A stretch of DNA of 64,000 nucleotides, from the NCBI RefSeq assembly GCF_025399195.1, contig NW_026252087.1, positions 434,001 to 498,000 on the forward strand, written 5' to 3'. Of this stretch, positions 45,832-58,734 are shown piece after piece. The notes beneath the pieces are model-generated. The model had not been told where the DNA came from, made no database searches, and saw only the letters and a list, made by a program, of their open reading frames with translations. Origin of the DNA: Umbelopsis ramanniana AG. Its lineage: Eukaryota; Mucoromycota; Umbelopsidomycetes; Umbelopsidales; Umbelopsidaceae. The stretch's first letter is position 1; every line of letters begins with the position of its first letter. Made by a program: the position numbers and the translations under genes.

Positions 45832-47806
45832 TTACAACTTGACGTTCTTGCGGAGAGTTTCCTTGTATTCCTGGATACTGCCTTGGAAGGGATCAACCTT
45901 TCCGTTCTCACAACGCCAGATTTCTCTGGCAACTTGGGAAATAAGACGGAAATCGTGAGAAACCAAAACAACACCACCGTTGAATCGCTTGATAGCATCA
46001 GCTAAACTGTCAATGGACTCCATATCCAAATGGTTAGTAGGTTCGTCCAACAAGATAATGTGAGGATGAGCCATAGCGAGTTCAGCGAAGACGAGACGAG
46101 ACTTAAGACCATCGGACAAGTTGGCGATGGGAGAAGTTTGGTGGGCACCAGTCAAACCATATCGACCGATTTGACGACGCCAGAAATCGGTTTCTGTGCT
46201 GACAGAGGCGAACTTCTTCTTCATGTAATCAATAGGACTGAGCTCCATGTCGAGTTGATCGTTAGAGTGCTGAGAGTACTTTCCGAGCTTAAGAGCGCTG
46301 TGGTGTTGAACACGACCAGCGGTGGGGTTCAACTCTCCACCCATAAGCTTAAGAAGAGTAGACTTTCCGGCACCATTGGGACCGACAAGGGCAACACGAG
46401 AGTCCATATCAACACCCAACTCAAGGTCACGGTAAAGACAGTCCTTCATCTGACCGGTGTAGGCGAAGGAAACTTCTTGCATAGAGCAGACCGGTGGGGG
46501 AAGTCTGTCAACATCGGTGAAATCGAACTTGAACGGAGGAGGATGTTCAACCTTCTCAATAAGACCAGCAGCCTCCATCTTGTCGATGATCTTTTGCTTA
46601 GACTTGGCTTGTCTGACCAAATTGGCATAAGTACCAGCGGAAGCAATGAACTTCTTGATATGAGCAATTTCATCTTGTTGCTTTTGGTAAGCCTTGGCTT
46701 GGTTGACTTCGTTTTCTTCCTTGGTCTTGACAAAGGTGTCGTAGTTACCACCATAGTAGATAAGCTTACGCTTGTGGGTCAGGTCCATGATGTTTGTGCA
46801 GACACCGTTCAAGAAATCCTGAGAGTGAGAAACCATAACCAAGATACGGTCGTAGGTCTTCAAGTATTCTTCCAACCACACACAGGCTTCAAGATCCAAA
46901 TGGTTGGCTAAAAGGAAAAGGAAAATTCGATCAGATCTCGTGACTTTTGTCTTTGACAGGTTACACCAATGAAATACTTACTAGGTTCATCCAACAACAA
47001 AACAGTGGGTCTAATGAAAAGAGCACGGGCAAGAGCAACTCTCATTCTCCAACCACCAGACATGTCCTTGGTTTGTTTGGCCATTTGTTGAGTAGTGAAA
47101 CCAAGACCAGACAACAAAGTACAAGCTCTGGTTTCGAAAGTGGCAGGGTCCATGGATTCGATACGTTCGTAAATATCTTCCAAGACCGGGTTGTCTGCAC
47201 CGTCGTCTTCACCCAAAATTTCCTCAACTTGCTTTTCGAGACGAGCAACTTCCTTCTCAGCCATTTCAATGACAGCTTCGACGGCGTTCTTCTCCTCTGG
47301 CTCAGCTTCTTGGTTCAACAAGTAGATCTATGGAAATCAAATGAAACATCAGCTAAACAATGTTCTACCAGAAGAATGAAAAAAAAAATAGGCTATGAAT
47401 GACTTACATCAATGTGGTCAGGAATTTCAATATCTCTGCCAGCAAGGGAGTGAAGGAAAGTGGACTTTCCAGAGCCGTTAGCACCAATCAAACCATATCG
47501 TCGACCAAAGTTAAGTTCGATGTTGGCATTGTCGATCAAAACACGACCGTGATAGTTGAGAGAGTATGATTCGATCTTGATATCTCTGGAGCGCTCTTGG
47601 GAGGTATACACACCAGTGGCTGTACGAGCGACGTTGATGTTGAGCTTATCAAGAGGCAAATCTTCCAAAGAAGCGTTGGATAAAGGAGTGATAGGGGTAT
47701 TGGTGCCGGAGGTGCTCATGGGGCTGCCATCCTTAGAAGCTTTCTTATCAGCTCTAGCAGCTCTTGCTGCCAAACGCTTTTGCTTTGATGCTGAGACGTT
47801 ACTCAT
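45832..47806 (-). CDS. ARB1: ARB1/ABCF2, ATPase for ribosome biogenesis
   Basis: Soluble twin-cassette ABC-F ATPase that assists 40S and 60S maturation and export. Three exons: MSNVSASKQKRLAARAARAD KK start (47806), then Walker A 1 in GLIGANGSGKSTFLHSLAG; exon 2 with signature MSGGWRMRVALARALFIRP and Walker B VLLLDEP; exon 3 opening NHLDLEACVWLEEYLKTYDR. The second cassette has VALVGPNGAGKSTLLKLMGG, LSDGLKSRLVFAELAMAHP (LSDG is usual for ABCF2) and IILLDEPTNHLDMESID, then VLVSHDFRLISQVAREIW. It ends TLRKNVKL. About 600 residues. A 293-codon antisense frame over exon 3 is a codon-bias shadow. The promoter has an RRPE-like AAAAATTTT (47865-47873). Confidence 0.97.
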
Positions 47807-48452
47807 GATAATTTGTAAAGGAGGAAAGGAAGAGGGTAAAAGCCGCTAATGTGATCCTAGAAATAAAATTTTTCAGTCTCCGGGAAGCACCAAACCAAAA
47901 CGTCCGTCACAATATTTTGGACCACCGATACAAGCTGGACGATTTCATTGGGTGCCATTTTGCACTTTATCGATGTTATTTTTTTCTGAAATTTTTTTTT
48001 TATTATGCTGAAGAGCAGGGCTCAGCATAGTCTGAAGCTAGGGTGACCGCAGTAAGGTAGCAATTTTAGCCCATGTAAACTCAGAGCAAGTCGCTAGAAG
48101 ATATGCCCCGTAGGACTATAGCATCCAAACTATACTGTATCCATTGTATTTGGCGATCAGGACTGATGATGTAACCCAAATTCGAATTTGGCTCCGTAAC
48201 AAAATAGCGGGAGTGAGAGCCAAAGTGGCATTCAAGTGGAGAACCTGAAAAATTTCATGGTTACCAATTGGCTACAAGCCTAAACGGCTGCGCTACGTCC
48301 ACTATTAGCGTGAAACTGTCTGGCTGACTGGCTCTCTGCTGGCTGCTTGAACTCCTGATATTCCATTCATAATGCCGTAATCCTATCTACAGCTCGTTCA
48401 TACTCAATAAAATTAATGGGAACAGAAATGCAAAAAAAGTTTATTGTATGAT
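47807..48452. other. ARB1 upstream region
   Basis: 646 bp. AAAAATTTT on the minus strand lies at 47865-47873, 59 bp before the ARB1 ATG, like the yeast RRPE element. Long T-runs near 47990. No gene seen. Confidence 0.45.
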
Positions 48453-51400
48453 TTATGCGGAAGTATCTACGAGTGATTGCATGATTTCAAATGAGCCAGT
48501 ACCACCACCAACAACCTTGCCCATAACAATTCTAGCGGATGGAGAGTCTAAGCTGTCGTAGTCACCGTGGACAGTGGCTTCGGTCAAGAAATGGCAGGTT
48601 CGTTCGAAACTCATCTTGAGGAAAGGTGACACATTGGATTCGATACCAGACCGGTTGAATGGCTTGTATCCACCTTCGAACGTCATGTATTCAGCAATCA
48701 AAGACAAGTGACGCTTGTCGACAGAGATACCGTAGACCTCGAAAACACCGTCTACTTCCTTCATGATGGCATTACGAGCTGCCTCAACACCATAGGTTCT
48801 AAGCACGGCAGCAATATCGTTGGTATCGATGTTGTTGACATCAATGATGTCAGCGTATGGCCAAATGCCTTGTAAGTTGACACCTTCCGTTTGAAGTTTT
48901 CTCTGTTGGAAATAAAAAGGAAAGTTGTCAGTGCTTGAACATTTCTACAAAGTAAACTCAAATAGAAAAGACTACGTACAGATTTGTCATTTTCAGTTGG
49001 GTTGATGTATGGGAAGCATCGGGCGATACCCTTGATCTCGTGAACAATGACATCGTGACAGATCTTTTCAACAAGAGCCACCATAAGAACCTTCTTAGTG
49101 TTGGCAGGGAAAGTCAACTCAATTTCGCACCATGCGCCATTGGTGTTATCGAACTTCCATTTGCTGACATATGAGCTGTTGGTAACAACTCTGCCTTCGG
49201 CATCGTCGATGTCCATTGCTGAAGTGTCATTATCATCATCGTCGCCGTTAGCCAAAGCGTCCAATTCAAGTTCTTCATCCATTTGTCGGTCCATAGACTT
49301 GATGACCTCCTCATCATCCTCGTCAGGAGCATCGTAGGATGCATGCTGCGCACTTCGCTTGGCGTTACGAGCATCAGTGGCATCACCGTCACCTTCATCG
49401 TCGTCTGTTACGTAGATCATTGATTAGTATCTGATAGCTAGTAACGCATATTTGGTACTATGGATGCCAAATTGAGGCTCAACTTACCATTTACAGTGGC
49501 TGTGACTGGTGCACTATCGTCTTCTGTGTCATTGCTAGATGTCTTTGAGCGTTTGATAGCTTTACCGACATCGTCAGCCTTAGCCTTCTTGGAATCCTTG
49601 ATATCTTTGCGGATGGCAGCTTCAAGTCGCTGGATGAACTTAGTTTCGAGAACTTGCTTAATGCGCTTAGCAGAGACATTGTACTCTTCCTTATATTCCT
49701 TTTCGGAGAATAAGTTCAGGCGAACCTGGTAGACCTTAGTACGACGGTGCATGCTAGATGCTGACTTGCTGGTCATTCGTTCCGTTACAACAACATCATC
49801 GACAATCTGTGCAAGGGTCAAGCGAGTGGCGTGTTTGCAGAAATGGCCAGCTTCGTCAGAGGAAACGTTGGTGAGCAATGGGAGCAACATGGTGGGAGTC
49901 TTAATAGAAGCGGAGGCAGTCATGATAATTTCACGTAGACGAGGGATACCAAGAGTGACATTAGCGGCACCGTGTCCAGCAAAATGGAAAGTGTTGAGCG
50001 TCATTTGAGTGGAAGGTTCACCGACAGACTGAGCAGCCAGAAGACCAACAACTTCACCGGGTTCAACAAGACTGTGAAGGTATTTAAGTTGCATAAGAGC
50101 CTTGAATTTCTTGGAAGTGAGGCTAGAAAATCGCTCATTGTTCTTAGTGGATGCAGTGGTTTTGCTAAATGGCAAGTTGTCGGGATTGTTTTCAATGTAG
50201 GCATTCAGTTGCTTTGAGAAACGTTCAGACACAACACCCAAATGTCGGCTTGGGCTGTATTTGGAAAGTGCTGGATCGTATTTCTGCGAATTCTTGAGGG
50301 CTTTCTTGTTGTAGTCGTTACCTTCCTTGATGTCAAGGATATCCATGATTTGCTTGGGATTATATTTCTGGAGAAGGGATTCGGTGTTGTGTGCGCAGAA
50401 GCTGAATTGGAAGAGATGCTTTTGTTTAATGACATCCAATGAATCTTCACCATAGTGGAATTGAAGGATTGAACCATCAGCGTCACGGACGGAGTGATCA
50501 TAATGAACACGAAGACCTTCCAGATGCTTAATCAAACAACGTTGAAGATAACCAGATCTAGAAGTCTTGACGGCAGTATCAATAAGACCTTCACGACCAG
50601 CCATACAATGGAAATAGTATTCTTGTGGCCGGATACCAGTCAAGAAACGACCAGCAATGTAACCACCAGCACGTGCACTTGATTCATATGGTAAGAAGGA
50701 TGGTAATGATTTTCCAGAAACCATAAGAGGAACACGACGACCTTCCAATTCCTGTTGACCAAGCAAGCAAGAAATTTGGGAGACGTTGACGGGCGAACCC
50801 TTGGCTCCAGAGACGGTCATCATTTGCATGTTATTCTTGGGGAACTTCTTGACCAAGCCGCTGGGAATACACTTATCAATGACGGAGGATGTGAGCTTGT
50901 TCACCTTGGACTTCATAGCATTATCCAAGCCAGCCAATTTAGAATCATCACGAGCAACTTCTTCCATGCGAAGATCGAACTCCTTCTTGAGGTCGTCTGA
51001 GTCAGCTTCCTTTGCCATATCGGTAAGGCCGAGGAAATCAATGTGGGCTTGCTTTCCGTCATCCTTTCCGTTGTCGAGAAGAGTGCGTCGAACCTTGTCG
51101 CCTTCAGGAGTAAGACGCAAATCATCCATTCGGCAGGTGAATCCATGGCTTTGAGTGAATTTTGTGAATAGACGACCAAGAATACTGAGAAGCTTTCCAG
51201 CTGATTCAGGACCATAAAGTTCATAGACAGAGTGCACCATACCATATGAAGAGGCACCGAATTGCGACTTGTCAAGTACACCGGTCAAAAGTTCACCCTC
51301 CATAAAGAGGACAGTAGCCTCCTCAACACCATCGGGACCCCAGTATTTGGCACCAACCTTGGCATTAGAGGTAAGGTTGAGTGCAGGTCTACCAACAGTC

Positions 51401-53971
51401 AAGTTCTTCATAAGAGTGGTAATAACTTGTTTACCGGTCCAGAGTGGCACAGGCTTCCACACAGTAGGGGGAACGGTAATGACTCTGCCGTTTCCGGTGC
51501 CATCAATTTCAGGACGCAGAGATCCATAGAGAATTTGCTGATATTCTTCACGAGTGAAGAAAGTGTCTCTCGAACACATCCATACACCAGAAACAACGTG
51601 ATCCTGAATAAGACCACGAAGAGGATTACCAGAGGTAGGGACGAGATATTGATTATCAGTATTAGCAATCAAGGTGGCTTCTGCACGAGCAATCTCATTT
51701 TGGGGGAAATGGACGTTCATTTCGTCACCGTCGAAATCAGCGTTGTACGTATTACAGTTCTATCGAGTAGCCAAAAATATTAATAAGCGTTACTGAGTTA
51801 TTGTTATGGCACAGAGTAATACTTACGGCAAAGTGCATACGAATGGTCTTTTCTCCTGGAAGAACTCTGGCCTTGTGAGCCATGATAGAAGGTTTGTGAA
51901 GAGTAGGTTGGCGGTTAAGCAACAACATATCGCCATTACGCAAGTGACGGAATACTTTCTTGTTGATAGATTGAGTACGTGTAGCGTAGGGAGTACCAGA
52001 CGTAGAAGCAGTAGAGTCTTGAGGAGACAAAAGAGTGTTTGCTAAAGCAATGCGAGATTCGACGCTCAAATTTGCAAGCGAGTGCAAGGATTGATCCTCA
52101 TATTGAACGTGGGTTGCACCAGGCCACTTTTCGGGTCCGTTGATGACAGCTTGCATCATCTCCTTGACGTTATAAGGTGTCACTGGTTCAGGATATGTCA
52201 AAGTTTTGGCGAAAACGGGAGGAATACCAATCTCATTAGTTTCGATATTAGGATCGGGCGAAATGACGGATCTAGCAGCATAGTTGACACGCTTGCCCAT
52301 CATATGCTTTCTAAAAAGACCTTCCTTCTTTTCCAAAGTCTGTCGGATACCGGCAGGTGGAAGCTGACCTTGTCGCATAGGAGCAGGGTTCTTGGTAGAA
52401 TCAATGAACGAGTTGACATCGTGTTGCAATTTGATGATGTTGTTTACAAGATAGTTGAAAGCACGAGTAATCTCCTCTTTGTTTTCATCTTTGTTCTTGC
52501 CCAAAGCTTGGACACGGGCATTACTTTCACGAACTTGTTGAGAACTAGACAAGATCTTGCCTAGCAAAACGTTTTGTGGAGACTCAAAAGACTTGTCACC
52601 CATAACGGAAGCTGGACGGAAACGAGTGGGTGCAACGGCGAGAACATCAATGAAGAACATGGATGCCTTGACTGGCTTGACCAAACTAGGAGAGCGAGGG
52701 TTTCTTGCTCCATACATCAGGGTGGTTGCACTAGGCTCACTTTCGAAAAGGCAAGTCAAATGGTCACGAATTTGATGAGGTGTCATATACTTTTGTTGAC
52801 CAGCAGGTGCTTCGCCGTCTTCTTTGGAGATCTTGCCAGAAGGCATTTTGGCACCTTGCTCCTCTTCATCAGAAGAATCTTCAGAAGATGATTCCGAAGC
52901 ACTGATGCCATTTGCAGTGTTTTCAGAGACATCAACATCCATGGCCTGAGTAGAAGCCTTAGATTTAACTAGAACGTCCTGAATCTTAAGGCCCTTGGCT
53001 TCCATGATCATTTGTGTCTTCTTGTTCAAAGGCATTTGAAAAATCTTGGCGACACCATCTTTACGGATAGGAGGGGAGACACCAGTACAGTTCTCGCAAC
53101 GCTTCTTAGCGATACAGCGTCTAAAGAAATCTGCCATAACTTGTTTTCGCTCTTCATTAATAATAGTAATTTTATATGTACGACTGGCATACTCGTTGGC
53201 TTCCTTATCGTTGATGCATGCCTCGACATAGTCATCTGAGAAAGGGGGACATGTCAGTAATTTTGGTCATGACAACTTATCTAGTCAATTAAATCGATCA
53301 TATACCGATTCGCTCCAAGAATTGCTCAGCGTTTTCATTTCCTTCTTGCTCTTCTTCCAAAACATCAGCAATATCGTCTTCATCCGCATTCTTAGACGAC
53401 TTCTTGGCTCGCATGTTGAAATCATCAATACGTTGGCTCTCGCGAATCAAACCACGTTGAAGCAGCTTCAGCTTGGCAATGATTTTATGCAACTATAAAC
53501 AGGTATAAATACCATATGCATTTGTAACATTATGATTGAATCATTCAAGATCATTTACCTGAACGCGGTTCATACGGTACTTGTGGCAATAAAAGCATTT
53601 TGCGCGAAGGTTGGCGTAGAGATGGTCGAAGAAGGTTGGATTATAGGTGGGGACAGGAAGTTCGATATGGCCGAAATGTCCTGGACAGTTGAAGTGGTCT
53701 TGTGAACATGTACCGCAACTTTTAAAAGTATCCAGTTAGTTTGTCTGTATGATCAATGTTTGAAAATCCTCGAGGTTTATACATACATATGACGCTTGGT
53801 GTATGGACCAAGTGCTGGATCATATAGACCACCTTTGGTTGGGTGACCCATGGTATCCATGATGATTGGGTTGACGATTTGCTTTACAGAGATTTTGCGA
53901 ATCTCTGCAGCATCGTAGAAGGAGAATGACACCGAGTCAATCTCGGAACCCACAGGCAGTGAAATATTCAT
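48453..53971 (-). CDS. RPA190: RNA polymerase I largest subunit (A190)
   Basis: Catalytic subunit that transcribes 35S rRNA in the nucleolus. About seven exons, roughly 1,650 residues. Start MNISLPVGSEIDSVSFSFYD A (53971). Zinc clamp CGTCSQDHFNCPGHFGHIEL. Pol I-type insertion VSPPIRKDGVAKIFQMPLNK and the acidic SSEDSSDEEEQ loop. Lid/rudder region RKHMMGKRVNYAARSVISPD PN. The active-site NADFDGDEMNVHFPQNE binds catalytic Mg2+. Bridge/trigger region AGREGLIDTAVKTSRSGYLQ R and LLAAQSVGEPSTQMTLNTFH FAG, then LGIPRLREIIMTASASIKTP. An acidic expander-like insertion precedes YGVEAARNAIMKEVDGVFEV YG, and the jaw ends MGKVVGGGTGSFEIMQSLVD. Pol I rather than Pol II/III is shown by the KDG-KIF block, the acidic insertion and the lack of a CTD. 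Confidence 0.97.
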
Positions 53972-54562
53972 GGTTGTAAGAAAGGCAGTCGAACGTCTAA
54001 CAGTTGTCTTGCTTGGCGACCCAAAAGAACTCTAGATTACTGATTGGAAGATCTTCAGCTTATTCTATGACACACGATATGGGTATCCAAAGTCCTGAAA
54101 TGGTCGTCAGTCCGTTGTGAAATGCTCTATCTGTTGAGTGTCAGGACCCGTCGTTCAATCGAAAGAATAAAAAAAAAAATATTTCGCAGTCTCGTCTAAG
54201 TCACGTGGATTTATGGCGGAGCTTTACAAAAAAATTGTGGTTCATGGTTCCGTTGCTGAAGGTTCTCTGTCTATTAACTCCTCTGCTAGCCCTTCTTGTA
54301 CATGTTATTTGTATACATTCTGTGAAGTAGAAATTAAAGGAAAATGTAATAAATTATATAAATGAATCTTTTTCATTTGAGAAAAGTGTCTCATATTTGT
54401 AAAGATGATCTTTTAAACATACGTGTTTGTTTAAGCAACTCTACGCGCCAGCAAATATATACACTCTTCTTTTCTCTCACTTCTACACGGTTACAGGCGC
54501 AAAAATTTTGATTTAAAGGCTTATTCATAACTTCTTCAATGGTGTTTTCTTTATTCTAAGGA
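53972..54562. other. RPA190 upstream region / ABCB8-like 3' region
   Basis: 591 bp. AAAAATTTT at 54501-54509 and several A-runs. No gene or TATA box seen. Confidence 0.45.
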
Positions 54563-57500
54563 TTATGAGAATGCCTCGACGTTATTATGAAGCGCATAGT
54601 ACATGCCCCGTTTCTTCATCAATTGGTCATGAGTTCCTATAAGAGAACGGTCAGTTTATCGGTCAGTACCACTGGTGCATCTTGATAGATCTACATACCC
54701 TTCTCTATAACGTTTCCTATCTCACGACCCATCACGACAATGAGATCAGCTGCTCGAATGGTAGACAATCTGTGGGCAACTACCAATACAGTCTTTCCTT
54801 TCATCAATTCATCTAGTGCTTCTTGTACCAGCTTTTCAGAGTGTGCTAGAAAAGTTTTTTAAGAATATCTCAGTATGAGATATGCATGAATTGCAACGCC
54901 GCAATAATCGAAAATACATACTGTCTAGAGCAGAGGTTGCCTCATCCAGAATTAAAATCTATCATTGAAAGCGTAAATCATCAAGGCACAGTAGCTGCTT
55001 ACTCATTGCCGCTCATACCTTTGGATTCTTCAAAATTGCTCTTGCAATAGCTACCCGTTGCTTTTGTCCACCAGATAGACTTGTTCCTCTTTCTCCTACC
55101 ATGGTATCGTAGCCATCTGGGAACGCTTCAATAAACGTCTCAGCATTAGCTTTTCGTGCTGCTGATCTAACCTCCTCGTCAGTAGCATCAGGATTGCCAT
55201 AACGAATATTATCGGCGATGCTGGCTGCAAACAAGACCGGTTCTTGATTGATGAATCCAATTTGTTGACGAATCCAGGAGGGATCCATCACGTTTAATGG
55301 AGTACCATCTATTAAAATTTGGCCATCACAAGGTTCGTAGAATCTCTCTAGAAGTGCTGCGACCGTTGACTTTCCAGAGCCTTCCAAAAGGGAATTACAG
55401 TCAGCATATATGTCATGTTAGATAGAGGAGTTCCATTTTATGAGTACCTGATGGACCACAAAGGGCTACCATGGTTCCTTGGGGAATATCCAATGTGAAG
55501 TTCTCTAACACTTGCTGCTCCTGCCTAGTTGGGTAATGGAAGCTTACATTGTCGAAACGTATGTTGCCATCCATGTAAGGCAGAGTGACTCCACCATGAA
55601 GTGGTACGTTTGGTGTAGCATGCACAAATTCAAAGACTCTTGTGGCTGATCCAATAGCCTTGATCGATTGCCCAAAGAGGACTCCCAGGGAAACTGCTGC
55701 ATGTTAGATCATTGTGCTGAAAAGTGAAGGACATATAGGACTAACCTAAGGATCTTTGAGTCGACTGTGTAGACAGCATATACCTGGAGTTTTTCAATCA
55801 GTAACATTAAACTCAAAGTCTCTATCCCATTCATTCTACTAACGTCATCAGATCACCACCAGTCATTTCGTTTTTGACAACTAGAGATCCTCCATAATAC
55901 AGAACAATGAGGGCCTGGATGTGAAAAACTCGTATTAAATTTTCTGGTATGAACACAATTTGAAACTCTAACCTACAACCGTTTGTACCTACCATACATC
56001 CGATAGCAGCATTGGTCATGCCTGAACAACAATATCGGTCAGCTTTTGCATATTGACTTATGACAGCTAATTGGGTCATACTGTACCTTGGAAAAGTCCG
56101 ATATGTAAGCCAAGGTGAGTGTTCGATTTTGCGACTTTGTCAGTAGAGGACTGATAACGCTCACACTCTCGGTCTTCGGCAGCAAATGCACGCACAGTTC
56201 GCACGTTTGCAATGAGCTTTTTAAAAAGCATAACAATAATTCAGTTGACGCTATATGCGGTAAATGTGACAATTATATATGACCTTACCTCTCCAGCCAG
56301 TCCGCTAGCAACACCATCCAACTCCTTCCCTTGTTTACTTAACTTTCTTAGATAGGTTCCATAGATGTTCAAAATACCGTACAACACAGGCATAGTGGCC
56401 AATAATGTAAAGGTCAGTGACGGAGAAATGCGGACGAGATGTATAGCAGATCCAATTGTCTGGGCAATTGACTTCAACCCTTGAGTGACAATTTGTTTGA
56501 ATGTATGCTGAGAGGCGGCCATTAGTATTGATGTACAGCTCGGCTGATTATACGCGTACATTGGCCATTTAACATACCTTGAAATCGGCGACATCTGTGG
56601 TCAGTCGTCCAACAAGCTCTCCACTCTTGTGACTATCAAAGAAACTGATATCCTGCTTCACGATTGCCGAGAAAAGTAAGCTCTTCAGACGAGAGGCAAC
56701 ATTTTCACCCAAAGTAGACACCAGTGAGATGTGCGAAAATGTCAGGAACCCTGATGCAAAATATGATGAGCTAACGACTATTCCGCACCAAGGTAAAAAA
56801 ACAATTGTTTTACCTTGAGAGAGAAATAGACCTAAAAGTTTCATTGCTGGTTTCTTCAATTCTTCCATTGATAGCTCCCCAGCACCTTTGATACTCTGCG
56901 CAATGACGTTGATAAGCTCTCCCGTAACAGTTGGAGTCTGAAGGTTCACTACGGCAGCACCGACTGCAGTGAGTGCTACAAGTATCAGCAGGAGTAGATC
57001 TGGTTTCACAAGTCTCCATATTTCCACCCATAAAGAGGGTGACTTTTGGCTCGAGGCGGTCAATGCGGCAGATGCATTGTCCACGTGCTTCACCGACAAT
57101 GCCATGGGTTGAAACTTTGGGTCACTATTGACGCTTGCTTCGCAAAAAACCATTGCATGATAGTGACGAGCATGAGTGAAAGTATGATACACTACGACGG
57201 TACCCATGACAGCGGACAGTTTTGGCATTATGCTGCTGATGGACGAAATTCTTTCTAATGATATGTTGGACATCTGTAAACATACTTCGGTCTACCGCCC
57301 TGAACAATTTGATATTTTCTTACTATTCTCATATATATGTAAGCTATGATTGAGTAAGTTAATGCTGGTAACCTCAATAGAGTTCGGTTCAGGATCCCTA
57401 CCGTGACTGGTGTATCATAGAGGTCAAACTTCGCCTCGTTCCAGGAATGTCAAGAGGTGTCATGACTCGGCATAGTGGCTGTGCACTTGCCCATTTGGAA

Positions 57501-57607
57501 GTCAAACTTTGCGGACGCGTCGATTTTGACACTAATGAAACGGCTGTAGATACAGCATAGCTAGGTTTGAAGCAACTTGGCAACGCTAGTGCTGTCCTGA
57601 AAGCCAT
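54563..57607 (-). CDS. Mitochondrial ABC half transporter, ABCB8-like
   Basis: Inner-membrane B-family half transporter, likely working as a homodimer. The proposed first exon (57402-57607) encodes [20 protein letters not shown], Arg/Ser-rich and almost free of acidic residues, a good mitochondrial presequence. Its GTAGGG donor and CATCAGCAG acceptor (intron 57233-57401) keep the frame into [10 protein letters not shown]. Transmembrane domain: [55 protein letters not shown] (human ABCB8: NKTGQLVSRLTTDVQEFK), [40 protein letters not shown]. Cassette: [20 protein letters not shown] (Walker A across a splice), [41 protein letters not shown]. Stop after VEAFS. A shorter start at 57273 is the alternative. 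Confidence 0.85.
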
Positions 57608-57923
57608 GCAAGACCGCGCATCGAAATTGCCACCCCAATTTACCGTTCGGAAACAGTCACTTTATTACACCAGTAAGGTTGGCACCCACATTGAAAAATC
57701 CACAAACAGTATACAGCTTCTCTATATTATGCTGATATAATTCAAATCACCGAGTTCTACGATATCTGTCTACTTTCAATTATAAACGTTGCTTCAGGCT
57801 TGAAGTTTGACTTTGCCGAGGTTCATTATATCACGTGATACGCTGTTCCGCGGAATTGATGTTCTAAATTTATATGGGAGCCACGAACCTGTCTTTGCTT
57901 TCTTTGCTACTCCTTTCCCCAAT
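57608..57923. promoter_or_regulatory. 316-bp divergent promoter (ABCB8-like / GNA1)
   Basis: Interval between two divergent starts. The GNA1 frame is open back to 57807, so the functional promoter may be shorter. CACGTG-like ATCACGTGAT occurs at 57830-57839, an 8-bp-core palindrome with an E-box. Inferred. Confidence 0.45.
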
Positions 57924-58734
57924 ATGAACCACGTCGAAACAGCACTATTCAGAGCCTCTCTCATCTCCCCAAAGGTCCAAGCGTCTCTCCCAAAAGGCTA
58001 CGTTCTTAGACCACTGCAAAGTGGAGACTACGAGCGCGGTTTCTTGGACGTTCTGAAGGTCCTTACCGAGGTTGGCGACCATACTAAGGCACAGTGGTTA
58101 GGTAAACGATGGTGATTTCTAACTTTCTTACTTATGATGCGGTATTAAACCTTGAATTATAGAGCGTTTCAACTATCTTAAGCAACACAGCCATGAGTGT
58201 AAGGAGAACCTGGTTCCTAGCAGTTTCACGGAGATGACATATTCTGAAAACTAACACGTTTCCTTATGATCTATAGATTTCACGATCGTTATCGTTGAAG
58301 AAGCCAAGAATAAAGTGGTTGCTGCCGGAAGTGTCATTGTAGAGCGCAAATTTGTGCATCTAAATGGTCTTGTTGGCCATATCGAGGATATCGCCGTGGA
58401 CGCAAATCAACAGGGTAAAAAGTTTGGCATCAAAATTATTGAGGCTTTGAAATATATTGGAGAGAACACTGGATGCTATAAAGGTAGGAAACGCTTACTT
58501 GCTTTTTCTGTATAACAGAAATAAATCAAATACTCACCACTTCATTTCTCATCAGTGATCCTTGATTGCTCTGAAAAGGTAAGATTTCGCCATTCAAACC
58601 GGAAGGTGATTTGGGGATTCGGCTAAGGTCTAACATTTGTTTCATGACAGAATATTCCATTCTACGAGAAATGTGGTTTCTCACATAAAGAGTATGAAAT
58701 GGTCTGGAGACCAAGCCCTAGTGCAAAGCTCTGA
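57924..58734 (+). CDS. GNA1: Glucosamine-6-phosphate N-acetyltransferase
   Basis: Acetyl-CoA-dependent step of UDP-GlcNAc synthesis, feeding chitin and N-glycans. Five exons (57924-58101, 58163-58198, 58277-58483, 58556-58578, 58651-58734) give exactly 175 residues, a typical Gna1 length. Seen: GYVLRPLQSGDYERGFLDVL KVLTEVG, ERFNYLKQHSHEYFTIVIVE, VVAAGSVIVERKFVHLNGLV GHIEDIAVDANQQGKKFGIK I (GNAT motif A, acetyl-CoA loop QQGKKFG), YKVILDCSEKN and IPFYEKCGFSHKEYEM. The start at 57924 (MNHVETALFRASLISPKVQA) is preferred over an in-frame ATG at 57807 because it matches family length. The 58199 donor GTAAGG was chosen over GTGTAA two bases earlier to keep frame. Confidence 0.95.

Noticed and set aside
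46030-46911. 293-codon plus-strand open frame opposite ARB1 exon 3.
   Set aside because: It lies exactly antisense to strongly conserved ARB1 coding sequence; a codon-bias shadow with no domain character.
57125-57307. Minus-strand frame starting [10 protein letters not shown] near the ABCB8-like start.
   Set aside because: Wrong frame relative to the transporter; overlaps its coding exon.
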